NCBI GenBank assembly: GCA_021846145.1
Contig: JAJZCJ010000025.1
Location: 1 to 19,221, forward strand
Reading direction: 5' to 3'
DNA: 19,221 nucleotides
Source of the DNA: Bacillota bacterium
GTDB taxonomy: Bacteria; Bacillota; Bacilli; Alicyclobacillales; SLC66
Shown here: piece by piece, positions 1 through 8,262 of the stretch
How positions within the stretch are numbered: position 1 is the first letter of the stretch
How the letters are laid out: each line of letters begins with the position of its first letter
Notes under the pieces: generated by a model
Databases searched by the model: none
What the model was told of the DNA's origin: nothing
What the model saw: the letters and a program-made list of their open reading frames with translations, nothing else
Translations under genes and position numbers: made by a program

Positions 1-1529
1 TGGCCGCGTGGCAGCAGTTCACTCGCTGATTTTTCAAACCAGATTTGCGAGCCATGTTGCTCAAAAAGTCCCGCCACATGCTCGATGGTATCATGGCTTA
101 AAAGTGTCTCTCCACAATCTTCACAATAAAACACAGGGATCGGCACACCCCATGTGCGCTGTCTAGAAATACACCAGTCGGTGCGATCCGCGATCATGTT
201 GTGTAAGCGTATTTTCCCCCACGAAACCGCCCAATCCACGCGGTCAATTTCTTGCAGCATATTTTCCCGAAACGCTTCAATAGAGGCAAACCACTGTTCT
301 GTCGCGCGAAAAATAACTGGATTTTTACACCGCCAGCAATGCGGATATTGATGCTCAATCTCACTTGAAGCCAACAAGGCCCCTGACTCCTGTAATTTTT
401 CTACGATCAGCGGATTAGCCTTTGCATAAAAAATTCCCGCAAACGGCGCTGCCGCTTCCGTAAACCGCGCCTTGTCATCAAGCGGCGCAAGGATCGGCAG
501 ATCATACTTAAGCCCGACCAAATAGTCATCCATACCATGGCCAGTTGCCGTATGTACCGCACCCGTACCAGTCTCCAACGTAACGTGATCGCCAAGAATC
601 ACCACAGACGGTCGATCATAAAAAGGATGACGAGCGACCACACCTTCTAATTCGCGACCTTTAAACGTCTTAACTAACTCATAATTTTCCTGTGCGAGAC
701 CCGCTGCCTTGAGCACTTCTTCCACAAGCGCAGTGGCAAGTAGCAGTTTTTCTCCTTGCACAAGGATCAATGAATATTCAAAATCAGACCCAAGCGCAAT
801 CGCCACATTGGCAGGTATCGTCCACGGCGTAGTTGTCCAGATGACCAAATGTGCATCGTCTGGCAACTGCCCCAATCCGTCTTGCACCGCAAATTTTACA
901 TAAATAGAGGGAGAACGCTTGTTGGCGTACTCAATTTCCGCTTCCGCCAGCGCAGTTTCACAAGATGGACACCAGTAAACCGGCTTTAATCCCTTGTATA
1001 TGTACCCTTTTTCCGCCATCGCGCCAAAAACGCGAATCTGTGCCGCCTCATAATCCGGCGTCATTGTCACATACGGATGATCATAGTCACCACGCACGCC
1101 AAAGCGAATAAACTGTTCCTTTTGTATGTCAATAAAAGATTGCGCGTACTGTGCACATGCCGCACGAAAATCGGTCACCTGAATCTCATGACGATTTAAC
1201 TTCTGCGCTTTAATAATCGCAGTCTCAATTGGCAATCCATGAGTGTCCCAACCAGGTACATAAGGCGCATCAAAACCGTCCATGGTTTTAGATTTCACTA
1301 CCATGTCTTTTAAGATTTTGTTGAGTGCATGCCCAATATGCGTATTGCCATTAGCATATGGTGGACCATCATGCAAAATAAACTTTGGTTTCCCTGCTCT
1401 ACTTTTTTGTACTTCCTGATACAAATTAATTTCTTGCCAGTGTTTCAACATCTCTGGTTCTCGTGCCGGAAGATTCCCGCGCATGGGGAAATTCGTTGTT
1501 GGCAAATTAAGCGTTTGATCGTATTCCAT
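1..1529 (-). CDS. ileS: Isoleucyl-tRNA synthetase, N-terminal part (runs off the left edge)
   Basis: Cytoplasmic class I aminoacyl-tRNA synthetase that charges tRNA-Ile. The window holds about the first 509 residues, read without a stop to position 1, so the gene is partial only because of the window edge. The HIGH motif is at residues 64-67 within a [15 protein letters not shown] block. [10 protein letters not shown] follows, and [11 protein letters not shown] marks the start of the CP1 editing domain. The KMSKS loop and C-terminal zinc region would lie outside the window. The start is ATG at 1529, preceded by GGAGG about 9 bases upstream. It follows divIVA, the usual Bacilli order. No T-box leader is visible in the 98 bp before it, although ileS in Firmicutes is very often T-box controlled; a terminator-like hairpin lies there instead. 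Confidence 0.97.
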   Translation of the reverse strand, partial: MEYDQTLNLPTTNFPMRGNLPAREPEMLKHWQEINLYQEVQKSRAGKPKFILHDGPPYANGNTHIGHALNKILKDMVVKSKTMDGFDAPYVPGWDTHGLPIETAIIKAQKLNRHEIQVTDFRAACAQYAQSFIDIQKEQFIRFGVRGDYDHPYVTMTPDYEAAQIRVFGAMAEKGYIYKGLKPVYWCPSCETALAEAEIEYANKRSPSIYVKFAVQDGLGQLPDDAHLVIWTTTPWTIPANVAIALGSDFEYSLILVQGEKLLLATALVEEVLKAAGLAQENYELVKTFKGRELEGVVARHPFYDRPSVVILGDHVTLETGTGAVHTATGHGMDDYLVGLKYDLPILAPLDDKARFTEAAAPFAGIFYAKANPLIVEKLQESGALLASSEIEHQYPHCWRCKNPVIFRATEQWFASIEAFRENMLQEIDRVDWAVSWGKIRLHNMIADRTDWCISRQRTWGVPIPVFYCEDCGETLLSHDTIEHVAGLFEQHGSQIWFEKSASELLPRG

Positions 1530-1554
1530 CACAAAGCCTCCACTTGTATAAAAT

Positions 1555-1591
1555 AAAAAAGTCCGCCACCCAAACCACTAGGAGCGCAGAC
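1555..1591 (-). terminator. Rho-independent terminator-like hairpin between divIVA and ileS
   Basis: On the minus strand GTCTGC (1591-1586) pairs with GCGGAC (1566-1561), with one G-U pair. A weaker CTCC/GGG upper stem lies inside, and six T follow directly (1560-1555). It lies after the divIVA stop and only about 25 bases before the ileS ATG. It may end the divIVA transcript or attenuate read-through into ileS. No competing antiterminator was found by eye. Confidence 0.55.
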
Positions 1592-1627
1592 ATCTTTATA
1601 AAGCCCTTTGTATGCATAAAAAAGGCA

Positions 1628-2101
1628 CTAGTCCGCGGGCTGTTCGACAATCTCTTCCCATACGTTTGATTCTAACATTTCCATTTGTGCCTGTATCAAA
1701 GATCGAAACCGCGCACGAAAAACCATCGCTTGTTTTCTAATCTCATCTAGCTCAATGGAGCTTTTGCGCGCCTTGTTCAACGCTTCTTGAATGATGCGGT
1801 CAGCATTTTTCTCTGATTCCCGAATCACCAGTTGTGCCTCTTTGCGCGCATTTTGCTTCAACTCTTCTGCCGTTTCTTGCGCAAGCATGATTGACTTACC
1901 AAGCGAATCTTCCATGGCACGAAAATGCTTGATCTGTTCCTCAGTTTGTGTGAGCCGCTCTTCTAACTCTTTATTATGTCGAATTAATCCTTCATAGTCT
2001 TTGATGATGCGATCGAGAAAATCATTGACCTCATCTTCATTGTAACCACGGAGTGCTCGCTTAAACTCTTTATTATGAATATCCAGGGGGGTTAATGGCA
2101 C
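1628..2101 (-). CDS. divIVA: Cell-division initiation/polarity protein DivIVA
   Basis: Coiled-coil protein that binds negatively curved membrane at septa and poles and recruits partners there (known for the family). The N-terminus PLTPLDIHNKEFKRALRGYN followed by EDEVNDFLD is the classic DivIVA membrane-binding domain (residues 2 to about 35). Heptad-rich coiled coil follows, with many E, K, Q and L residues and few aromatics. The length is 157 residues, near the usual 160-165. I chose GTG at 2101 rather than the longer frame to 2224, because AGGAGG sits 10 bases upstream and the conserved domain starts at the next codon. The gap to ylmH is 37 bp, so it is probably in the ylm operon. Confidence 0.95.
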   Translation of the reverse strand: MPLTPLDIHNKEFKRALRGYNEDEVNDFLDRIIKDYEGLIRHNKELEERLTQTEEQIKHFRAMEDSLGKSIMLAQETAEELKQNARKEAQLVIRESEKNADRIIQEALNKARKSSIELDEIRKQAMVFRARFRSLIQAQMEMLESNVWEEIVEQPAD

Positions 2102-2138
2102 AGCACGTCTACCTCCTATGTACGCATTCACGCACTCT

Positions 2139-2930
2139 TCAAATATATTTTCCAATCCGTACAAATTGCCGACCACTTTTGGCGTTCTCATCAATAGAGA
2201 GAATGCGGATGCGACCTTCACCACGCAAAGAAATCACATCACCTACTGCCACTTCTGCTGTCACATCGGTACACACACTAAAATTAAGTTGTACTTTTCC
2301 TGTCTGAATCGGGGTAATGGCATTGCTTCTTGAAAATCCAAAAGCATGTGCCACCAACGCATCTAAACGCAGAGATTTCAATGTAAACACATGTTCATCC
2401 AAACGTCTCTCTACATCCTGCAAATCAGGCGTACGTTGCAACCACTCGATAGTAATCGGTACTTTTCCCACATGCGTATAATGTTCAACGAAATATAATG
2501 CCATTTGATGAACACAAAACACAAAAGCAATGCCTGGTTCCTTTGAAATTACAATATCCCCAATTTGGTTTCTTTGTGTTCCCAATCCCAGCAGAGCGCC
2601 CAGATAATCCTGATGCCGTAATAGTTCGCGATGCGCACTAACAATTTTTAAACAAGCAAGTTCAAAACGATCAGCTACATTTTCCCAATCATCTTGTGCA
2701 AAGGGGTCAAATACCACACGCACCCGTTCGGCCTGCGTATACCCTCCAAAAAAATGCACATGCACATCATTACGAGCAGCCATCATTCCCGCTATTTCTA
2801 ATTCCCGAGGCGTCAGAAACGCCGTCAATAACATGCGACCGTTTTGATTAGCGCGCCTTGCAAACTCGTCAAGCCGTTTTACCGCTTCCGCTTCTGAAGG
2901 ACGAAAGTGAGTGAGTACATGTTCCTTCAT
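2139..2930 (-). CDS. ylmH: YlmH family S4-domain RNA-binding protein
   Basis: 263 residues, matching the YlmH family found beside divIVA in Bacilli. The N-terminal and middle parts contain the typical LTPRELEIAG and a central RNA-binding region. The C-terminal S4 domain (about residues 180-245) shows LRLDALVAHAFGFSRSNA and a GKV..N motif. Family members have been linked to ribosome and nascent-chain quality control in B. subtilis; that role is inferred here. The ATG at 2930 has only a weak SD (GGCGGG). It lies 16 bp after the ylmG stop, so translation may depend on the upstream gene. Confidence 0.93.
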   Translation of the reverse strand: MKEHVLTHFRPSEAEAVKRLDEFARRANQNGRMLLTAFLTPRELEIAGMMAARNDVHVHFFGGYTQAERVRVVFDPFAQDDWENVADRFELACLKIVSAHRELLRHQDYLGALLGLGTQRNQIGDIVISKEPGIAFVFCVHQMALYFVEHYTHVGKVPITIEWLQRTPDLQDVERRLDEHVFTLKSLRLDALVAHAFGFSRSNAITPIQTGKVQLNFSVCTDVTAEVAVGDVISLRGEGRIRILSIDENAKSGRQFVRIGKYI

Positions 2931-2946
2931 GCAACAAGCCCGCCTA

Positions 2947-3243
2947 TTAGTATAATCCCGTAATAATCAGTAAATATTGCACAAGCCACATGAGCCCTTG
3001 TTCTGCAAAATAATACGCAATGATGGCTGCATAAATAGAGATATCCAAATACATCCCACCGAGTGGCAACGGTGGAATAATTCTTCGAAAAGGTGCTAAA
3101 TAAGGTTCTGTCAACCGAAAAACCCACTGCCCAAAACTCATATTAGAAATATCAGGAAACCAGCTCAACAAAATCCTGGCAATAATTAAATACCAGTAAA
3201 TTGTTATTACCCAGTTAACTAGACGGACGACAATTAATCCCAC
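2947..3243 (-). CDS. ylmG: YggT/YlmG family small membrane protein
   Basis: 98-residue integral membrane protein. It has two hydrophobic segments (about residues 5-28 and 68-95) joined by the family loop RLTEPYLAPFRRIIPPLP and a following GG..LDIS, close to the YggT consensus. The bacterial function is unclear; homologues affect division and membrane protein distribution. The start is GTG at 3243, with GAGGTGA just upstream overlapping the sepF stop. sepF and ylmG are therefore almost certainly translationally coupled (gap of 4 bp). Confidence 0.92.
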   Translation of the reverse strand: MGLIVVRLVNWVITIYWYLIIARILLSWFPDISNMSFGQWVFRLTEPYLAPFRRIIPPLPLGGMYLDISIYAAIIAYYFAEQGLMWLVQYLLIITGLY

Positions 3244-3247
3244 TGCT

Positions 3248-3682
3248 TCACCTCAGTTGTGTTCGACTCTCGCTCTCCAAGTATTCACTAATTGCTCCCT
3301 GTACATCCACGTTGTCAGGAGCACAAAGGAATACAAGATGACCTAATTTTTGCATACTGCCACCAATTGCGTAAACACAGCCGCTCAAAAAATCCACAAT
3401 TTTTTCTGCCACATCAAAAGAAACCATGTGCAAATTGACCACTACGGAACGATGTGCTTTTAAGTGATCTGCAATAATTTGGGTTTCCTCATAGTTCCCT
3501 GGTTCGGTAAGCACGACACGCACTTGCTTTTGTGTATGCAAATTTACTACCGTTCCTCCCTTACGACCATAAGCTGGTTCAGAATCAGCCATTGTAGGAA
3601 GTTCTTCTGGCAAATCATCTTCTTCATATTCTTCTTCTTCTTCTTCGCCAAGCCCTAAAAAATTCATCACACGTTGCAACAC
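3248..3682 (-). CDS. sepF: Cell division protein SepF
   Basis: FtsZ-bundling membrane anchor that acts beside FtsA in Gram-positive bacteria. The N-terminus LQRVMNFLGLG fits the amphipathic membrane-binding helix. An acidic run of six glutamates and a D/E-rich linker follow (residues about 12-30). The globular FtsZ-binding domain follows, with VVVNLHMVSFDVAEKIVDF, GCVYAIGG and FLCAPDNVDV. I chose GTG at 3682 over ATG at 3691. The ATG directly abuts the GGAGG with no spacing, while GTG lies 9 bases downstream of it. The length is then 144 residues, typical for the family. A TATAAT lies just upstream, so sepF may start its own transcript. Confidence 0.94.
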   Translation of the reverse strand: MLQRVMNFLGLGEEEEEEYEEDDLPEELPTMADSEPAYGRKGGTVVNLHTQKQVRVVLTEPGNYEETQIIADHLKAHRSVVVNLHMVSFDVAEKIVDFLSGCVYAIGGSMQKLGHLVFLCAPDNVDVQGAISEYLESESRTQLR

Positions 3683-3702
3683 GCATATCATCCTCCTTTA
3701 CA

Positions 3703-3732
3703 ATTATAGTAAACGTATTCTATTAATCTTAA
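3703..3732 (-). promoter_or_regulatory. Candidate SigmaA promoter upstream of sepF
   Basis: On the minus strand the −35-like TTAAGA (3732-3727) is 18 bp from a perfect −10 TATAAT (3708-3703). Transcription would begin near 3696, almost at the SD, giving a very short leader. This is read by eye from consensus only. It would give sepF-ylmG-ylmH-divIVA vegetative expression independent of the upstream genes. Confidence 0.5.
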
Positions 3733-3749
3733 AGATACACTAAATCCAA

Positions 3750-4454
3750 CTATTGTGCGAGCCCTTCTTTTAAAATTAGTTTTCGTCCAATGCGCAACAT
3801 TGTTGCTCCCTCTGCAAGCGCAATTGGATAATCCGCCGACATGCCCATCGATAATTCTGGCAACTGAATTCCTGCACGTAATTGCAGCTCATCTCGCAGC
3901 GTTTTAAGCGCCTGAAATTCGCGCCTGATGGTAGTCTCATCGTTGGTGTGATGAGCAATGCCCATCAGTCCTTGAACTGTGATTCCCTTTTGCATCGCGC
4001 AACCCTCAAGCAGCCCCAGCGCCTCATCAGGGGTTACGCCAAACTTTTGCTCCTCACCAGAAATGTTAATTTGCAATAACACATTAAGCGATTTGCCAAA
4101 TTCCAGCGCACACGTTGATAGTTCTTTTGCAAGTTCAAGCCCGTTCACACTATGTACCCATGAGAAATGACGAGCGATGTGGCGTGCCTTGTTGCGCTGC
4201 AAGGGCCCAATAAAATGCCACTGAACCTGTGGAAAATCCACCACCTTAGCGCGAGCCACCTGCCAGCGATTTTCTCCCGCATCAGTAACGCCTGCCTGCA
4301 CCAGATCGCTCATCACGGCAGTGTCTATGTACTTGGTCACGGCAATCAGACGCACGAGTCGCGATGAATCCCCCGCTAAATCGAGAATTTGTTGGATTTC
4401 AAGCTGCAATTGTTGCAAGCGATTACGCACCAGCAACTGGTAAGACTCATCCAT
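3750..4454 (-). CDS. ylmE: YggS/YlmE family PLP homeostasis protein
   Basis: 234-residue pyridoxal-phosphate-binding protein with the fold-type III TIM barrel, without known catalytic activity, involved in vitamin B6 balance. The PLP lysine is K41 in IAVTKY. Other family motifs are GENRWQ, QWHFIGPLQRNKA, SVNGLELAKEL, INISGEEQKFG, GLMGIA and SMGMSADY. The end, RIGRKLILKEGLAQ, differs from the common RIG.AIFG ending. The ATG at 4454 lies 3 bp after the pgeF stop, and AAGGGGAT provides the SD, so the two are coupled. Confidence 0.95.
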   Translation of the reverse strand: MDESYQLLVRNRLQQLQLEIQQILDLAGDSSRLVRLIAVTKYIDTAVMSDLVQAGVTDAGENRWQVARAKVVDFPQVQWHFIGPLQRNKARHIARHFSWVHSVNGLELAKELSTCALEFGKSLNVLLQINISGEEQKFGVTPDEALGLLEGCAMQKGITVQGLMGIAHHTNDETTIRREFQALKTLRDELQLRAGIQLPELSMGMSADYPIALAEGATMLRIGRKLILKEGLAQ

Positions 4455-4457
4455 CTA

Positions 4458-5258
4458 CTAATCCCCTTGTTTTATATAGATAAACGCCCCTTGACGCCCT
4501 GTCTGTCCGTTCTCACGGCGATAGGAAAAATAATGAGGGTCACAATGTGTGCACACTCCCATGTCTTGAATGTGATCCGTGTGCACGTCAAGCGCATGCA
4601 GTTCATCACGAATAAGTGTGGGGATGTCCAGCATGTACCGATCATTTGACCGGGGTGATTGACGCAAAGCTGGCTCCCTCCCTGGAGCAAATCGACGATA
4701 TGCCGTTCTCACTGCCGCGACCACTGGTTCATCCACTTCATAGCAACAACCGCGAATGGCGGGGCCAATCGCCACATACAGTTCTTTTGCACTGACACCC
4801 ATGTCATACATCATCGTGACAGTCGAGGAAATCACACCACTAGTAGCCCCACGCCAGCCTGCATGTGCCGTTCCGACCACCTTTGATTCAATTCCTGCAA
4901 AGAGTACGGGCACGCAATCCGCCGCAAGTGTCAACAGCACGACACCAGCATCTGAGGTGACAAGCCCATCTGCATCAGCAATCGCATCAGCAAAAGAGAA
5001 AGCGCCTCGTCCCGCCTCGCGCTTGCCCACCCGTTTGGCCATGTTGCCATGCACTTGCTGCGCATACACGAAACGCTCAGGTACCATCGCGATTGCCGAG
5101 GCCAAACGATCTCTGTTAACTAGCACATCTGCCGAATTATCGCCCACATGCAGCCCTAAATTCATACTTTCATACGGAATACTACTACTACCTCCCGCAC
5201 GGCTGGTAACCCCCGCTACGATACCGCTTGACAACCAATCATTGACCATTGTTTGCAC
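4458..5258 (-). CDS. pgeF: Peptidoglycan editing factor PgeF / YlmD, laccase-domain polyphenol oxidase family
   Basis: Member of the YfiH/YlmD multicopper-oxidoreductase-like family. Homologues act as purine nucleoside phosphorylase/adenosine deaminase, and in E. coli PgeF prevents misincorporation into peptidoglycan. Conserved zinc-ligand motifs are present: YAQQVHGN, LAADCVPV, GTAHAGWRG, IGPAIRGCCYEV and CTHCDPHYFSYRR. I chose GTG at 5258, giving 266 residues. GGGGGG lies 6 bases before it, whereas the earliest GTG (5291) has no SD. The gap to ylmC is about 64 bp. Confidence 0.94.
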   Translation of the reverse strand: MQTMVNDWLSSGIVAGVTSRAGGSSSIPYESMNLGLHVGDNSADVLVNRDRLASAIAMVPERFVYAQQVHGNMAKRVGKREAGRGAFSFADAIADADGLVTSDAGVVLLTLAADCVPVLFAGIESKVVGTAHAGWRGATSGVISSTVTMMYDMGVSAKELYVAIGPAIRGCCYEVDEPVVAAVRTAYRRFAPGREPALRQSPRSNDRYMLDIPTLIRDELHALDVHTDHIQDMGVCTHCDPHYFSYRRENGQTGRQGAFIYIKQGD

Positions 5259-5322
5259 TGCGATCCCCCCAATTCTACCCCATCTTAGCACAAAAAAAAC
5301 AGTGGCTGCAGATCACAGCACA

Positions 5323-5616
5323 CTATCCATATCGTCCAGAAAAATCAGTTGTAGAACTCGATGAGAGATACGATCTGTCATTGGCCAAGCGAAGATCAAC
5401 GAGCACGACATCTGAACCGATTTTTACAATTTGATCCCAAGCAATAACCACTTCATCACCTTTAGAAAAAAATCCAAAAAATTTTCCTTCAGGTGGTATG
5501 ATCAATGCTCTTACGAATCCCGTCTCTAGATCAATTTCCAAATCACCAATACTGCCGAGTTTGCGACCATCTACGATGTTGATCACGTCTTTGGTTTGCA
5601 GTTCCCCTGCTCTCAC
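5323..5616 (-). CDS. ylmC: YlmC/YmxH family PRC-barrel sporulation protein
   Basis: 97-residue single PRC-barrel protein. The fold is seen in LQTKDVINIVDGRKLGSIGD, LETGFVRALIIPP and DEVVIAWDQIVKIG. YlmC/YmxH proteins are widespread in spore formers, but their biochemical role is unknown. The GTG start at 5616 has AGGGTGG a few bases upstream. It lies 90 bp downstream of sigG, in the same place as B. subtilis ylmC. The serine-rich tail (SSSSTTDFSGRYG) is not part of the barrel. Confidence 0.9.
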   Translation of the reverse strand: MRAGELQTKDVINIVDGRKLGSIGDLEIDLETGFVRALIIPPEGKFFGFFSKGDEVVIAWDQIVKIGSDVVLVDLRLANDRSYLSSSSTTDFSGRYG

Positions 5617-5706
5617 CTTCCACCCTACCTTGTCACGACGTCAAAGAATGTCTCTTTCTACGTTATGAAAGAAGCATGGAAAATTTGCTCTCCACTTAGA
5701 CGTAAA

Positions 5707-6483
5707 TCACTTAATGTATTTTTGCATATGACCGATGGCCGCTTTTTCCAAGCGTGAAACTTGCGCCTGAGAGATGCCAATTTCATCTGCCACTTCCATT
5801 TGCGTCTTGCCTTCAAAAAAACGCATGGAAAGAATTCGTTTTTCCCTCTCAGATAACCGTTTCATGGCTTCTTTAATGGAAATTTCCTCTACCCATCGAA
5901 CATCATGATTTTGTTCGTCACTAATTTGATCCATGACAAATATCGGATCTCCGCCATCATGGTAAATAGGCTCAAAAAGTGACACAGGGTCTTGAATGGC
6001 ATCAAGTGCCAACACCACATCTTCTCTTGTGACTTGCATCTCCTCTGAGATTTCAGCCACCGTCGGTTCTTTTAGGTTTTGATTAGTCAAACGATCGCGT
6101 ACTTGCAACGCGCGATAAGCGATGTCACGCAGGGAACGACTTACTCGAATGGGGTTATTATCACGTAAATAACGGCGAATTTCTCCGATAATCATCGGCA
6201 CCGCATAAGTTGAAAATTTCACATTTTGTGACAAATCGAAATTATCAATGGCCTTCATGAGGCCAATACAGCCCACTTGAAATAAGTCGTCCACATATTC
6301 CCCACGGTTGTTAAATCGCTGTATCACAGACAGTACCAGACGCAAATTGCCACTAATCAATTTTTCCCTTGCAAAGATTTGACCGCTTTGCAATTGAGAA
6401 AAAAGTTTTCTCATTTCCGCGTTGGTCAAGACGGGCAATTGTGATGTATTTACTCCGCAAATTTCTACTTTTGTACGCTTCAA
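5707..6483 (-). CDS. sigG: RNA polymerase sporulation-specific sigma factor SigmaG
   Basis: Late forespore sigma factor of the sigma-70 family. It has the SigG-specific N-terminus VEICGVNTSQLPVL, region 2 (VDDLFQVGCIGLMKAIDNFD, then the −10-reading STYAVPMIIGEIRRYLRD) and the region 4 helix-turn-helix EVADEIGISQAQVSRLEK near the C-terminus. The start is taken as TTG at 6483, since GGAGG lies 7 bases upstream and this gives 258 residues, as in B. subtilis (260). The ATG at 6504 lies upstream of that SD and would add seven residues unlike the family. It follows sigE by 68 bp. That gap holds a SigmaF-type promoter and an inverted repeat, so it can be read both from its own promoter and by read-through from spoIIGA-sigE. 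Confidence 0.96.
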   Translation of the reverse strand: MKRTKVEICGVNTSQLPVLTNAEMRKLFSQLQSGQIFAREKLISGNLRLVLSVIQRFNNRGEYVDDLFQVGCIGLMKAIDNFDLSQNVKFSTYAVPMIIGEIRRYLRDNNPIRVSRSLRDIAYRALQVRDRLTNQNLKEPTVAEISEEMQVTREDVVLALDAIQDPVSLFEPIYHDGGDPIFVMDQISDEQNHDVRWVEEISIKEAMKRLSEREKRILSMRFFEGKTQMEVADEIGISQAQVSRLEKAAIGHMQKYIK

Positions 6484-6499
6484 GTGGTTCCCTCCAAGC

Positions 6500-6529
6500 G
6501 ACATACCCGAACTCGTGTACCAGTATGTC
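6500..6529 (-). repeat. Inverted repeat spanning the sigG −10 element and leader
   Basis: Perfect 7-bp arms GACATAC (minus strand 6529-6523) and GTATGTC (6506-6500) with a 16-base loop. The upstream arm overlaps the SigmaF −10 box, so only transcripts reading through from sigE would carry both arms. The downstream arm ends 6 bases before the SD region of sigG. Confidence 0.6.
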
Positions 6530-6549
6530 CTTACAAGGGAGAATTATGC
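6522..6549 (-). promoter_or_regulatory. SigmaF-type promoter for sigG
   Basis: On the minus strand GCATA (6549-6545) is separated by 14 bp from GGACATACT (6530-6522). The second element fits the SigmaF −10 pattern GGNNANANT at every fixed position, and the first fits GYATA. It starts immediately after the sigE stop codon. In B. subtilis sigG is known to be transcribed by forespore SigmaF from the same place. Transcription would begin near 6515. Confidence 0.72.
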
Positions 6550-6551
6550 AG

Positions 6552-7274
6552 TTACATCATGCGATTAAATTCTTTGCGCAGACGCTTAATAATTCTTTTT
6601 TCCAATCGAGAAATGTAAGATTGCGAGATACCCAATAGATCAGCCACATCTTTTTGCGTCATCTCTTCCCCACCTTGAAGTCCAAAACGCAACTCCATGA
6701 TACGTTTGTCTCTGTCCCCCAGTTTGTCCAATGCATCATAAAGAAGTTCACGATCTACCTCTTCCTCAATATCTCGATAAATCGTATCATTTTCAGTGCC
6801 TAGCACATCTGATAAAAGTAATTCATTGCCGTCCCAATCCACATTTAACGGCTCATCAAACGACACTTCTACACGCACCTTATTGTTCCTTCGCAAAAAC
6901 ATTAAAATCTCGTTCTCAATACACCTTGACGCATATGTAGCTAGTTTGATTTTTTTCTCCGTATCAAAAGTGTTTACCGCCTTGATCAAACCGATCGCGC
7001 CGATCGATACTAAATCTTCAATATTAATTCCAGTATTTTCAAATTTACGAGCAATGTATACGACAAGCCGCAGATTGCGTTCAATAAGTAACGACCGTAC
7101 CGCCATGTCGCCGCTTGGTAATTTTTCTAGTAAAAACGCTTCTTCTTCACGGTTAAGCGGCGGCGGAAGTGCTTCACTTCCCCCTACATAAGCAATGGGC
7201 TCAGACCCGATACCGAATTTAAGCTGAATGCGAAGTATGAACAGTGTGAATTTCAGACGAAGTGGTGAGTGCAT
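6552..7274 (-). CDS. sigE: Pro-SigmaE, mother-cell sporulation sigma factor precursor
   Basis: Early mother-cell sigma factor made as a membrane-bound inactive precursor. Residues 1 to about 28 form a basic/hydrophobic pro-sequence before [13 protein letters not shown]. This has the same length as in B. subtilis, where SpoIIGA cleaves next to the tyrosines at this position. Region 2 shows [21 protein letters not shown] and [20 protein letters not shown]. Region 4 ends with [20 protein letters not shown]. The start is ATG at 7274, with AAGGGGG 11 bases upstream. It gives 240 residues, against 239 in B. subtilis. The first 56 bases lie inside the 3' end of spoIIGA, implying coupled translation of the protease and its substrate. 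Confidence 0.96.
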   Translation of the reverse strand: MHSPLRLKFTLFILRIQLKFGIGSEPIAYVGGSEALPPPLNREEEAFLLEKLPSGDMAVRSLLIERNLRLVVYIARKFENTGINIEDLVSIGAIGLIKAVNTFDTEKKIKLATYASRCIENEILMFLRRNNKVRVEVSFDEPLNVDWDGNELLLSDVLGTENDTIYRDIEEEVDRELLYDALDKLGDRDKRIMELRFGLQGGEEMTQKDVADLLGISQSYISRLEKRIIKRLRKEFNRMM

Positions 7275-8235
7275 CCGTATCCGTTCCCCCTTTATGTGTC
7301 GATGCGCGCGTAGCTGGAATGATGCATTCAAAATCTGCTTGGGGAAAGTCTGCCGCTTTAGAGAACGCGAGAATCATTGGCAATAGTGACCTTGCTTTGC
7401 CCCCATCCCACATCACGGCCTGCTCAAGTTTGACGCCGAGCATCACCCCACTTTTTCCTCCGATCCCCTGATAGGGTATAAAATGAAACCGACCTACCCA
7501 TTCAGGAAATTGAGCACTGATGACCTGCAGCACTTGATAGGGATCTATTTGTTCGCTGACTAAGTCATAGATTGATGGTGGAAGTATAGTTTTCGCGGCA
7601 TCTATTTTTATGATCGCCACAGGGAGATGTGCAATAGGATCTTTTAAAATATTGCCTGAATCGATGAGTGCCCTTACTTCCAACATGGTTGCATCATCTA
7701 GAGAGAAACGCACGCGAGTATATAAAGCATGCATATGCCATCCCCGATTGGCTTTGCGATAAAGTGACAACACAACGAGCGCCGCAAGCGGTAACAAGAT
7801 AGCCCACAAGGCGGTGTTAAGGCTAGTCCACCACACTACCTGATGATGTACGTACATAAGTTGTCCAAGCGTCGAAGAGGTCGGCGACAGCAAACTTTGC
7901 ATGGCAAGAAGCATGCCACCACTCGCTGCTGAGACACCGATAAATCCTAAAAAACGCACAATCAAATTACGCCATCCAACACGCCTGCGCACATCCATTA
8001 TGCTCCCCATCGCCAGTGCCGACATCACAAAAGCAGCCAACAACTTAAATGGACTAGCTGCCAAAATGTGCAGTCCGGGAAATAACGTGGCAACGGCATA
8101 CAATGAACCTATCCCCGCTGCGATCCCAATACGATAGAACTTGTTATTGGCATGAAACAACGCTGCAGTCACATAGAGTAACACGGCGTCAATACAAAAA
8201 TTGATAGCGAAAGCTAAATCCACATAGACAACCAC
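7219..8235 (-). CDS. spoIIGA: Sporulation sigma-E factor processing peptidase SpoIIGA
   Basis: Membrane-embedded aspartic protease that removes the pro-sequence of SigmaE after asymmetric septation. The N-terminal half (residues 1 to about 160) has five or so hydrophobic segments, starting with [18 protein letters not shown]. The C-terminal half carries the catalytic RALIDSGN motif with the aspartate at residue 192 (D183 in B. subtilis), followed by PVAIIKID and [11 protein letters not shown] chose GTG at 8235, with GGTGGGGGA 6-7 bases upstream, over the longer frame to 8304. The length is 338 residues, somewhat longer than B. subtilis (309). The excess includes a T/S/H-rich tail that overlaps sigE. 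Confidence 0.94.
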   Translation of the reverse strand: MVVYVDLAFAINFCIDAVLLYVTAALFHANNKFYRIGIAAGIGSLYAVATLFPGLHILAASPFKLLAAFVMSALAMGSIMDVRRRVGWRNLIVRFLGFIGVSAASGGMLLAMQSLLSPTSSTLGQLMYVHHQVVWWTSLNTALWAILLPLAALVVLSLYRKANRGWHMHALYTRVRFSLDDATMLEVRALIDSGNILKDPIAHLPVAIIKIDAAKTILPPSIYDLVSEQIDPYQVLQVISAQFPEWVGRFHFIPYQGIGGKSGVMLGVKLEQAVMWDGGKARSLLPMILAFSKAADFPQADFECIIPATRASTHKGGTDTDALTTSSEIHTVHTSHSA

Positions 8236-8262
8236 AGGCCATCCCCCACCCAAGTTGCCCAC

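Noticed and set aside
1530..1627. T-box riboswitch before ileS (GGGTGG seen near the hairpin)
   Set aside because: The GGGTGG lies on the 3' side of the hairpin, not in an antiterminator arm. The full AGGGTGGNACCGCG core is missing and there is no room for a Stem I.
3683..3691. ATG at 3691 as the sepF start
   Set aside because: It directly adjoins the GGAGG with no spacer; GTG at 3682 has 9 bases and gives the expected N-terminal helix.
4756..5364. 202-codon open frame on the plus strand
   Set aside because: It lies antisense inside pgeF and the pgeF-ylmC gap, is low-complexity in T, S, P and A, and has no SD or family resemblance; it is a shadow of the real gene.
5617..5706. Promoter or terminator between sigG and ylmC
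   Set aside because: A TTGACG and a short TTTC/GAAA pairing are present, but there is no −10 at valid spacing and no T-run; nothing is supportable.
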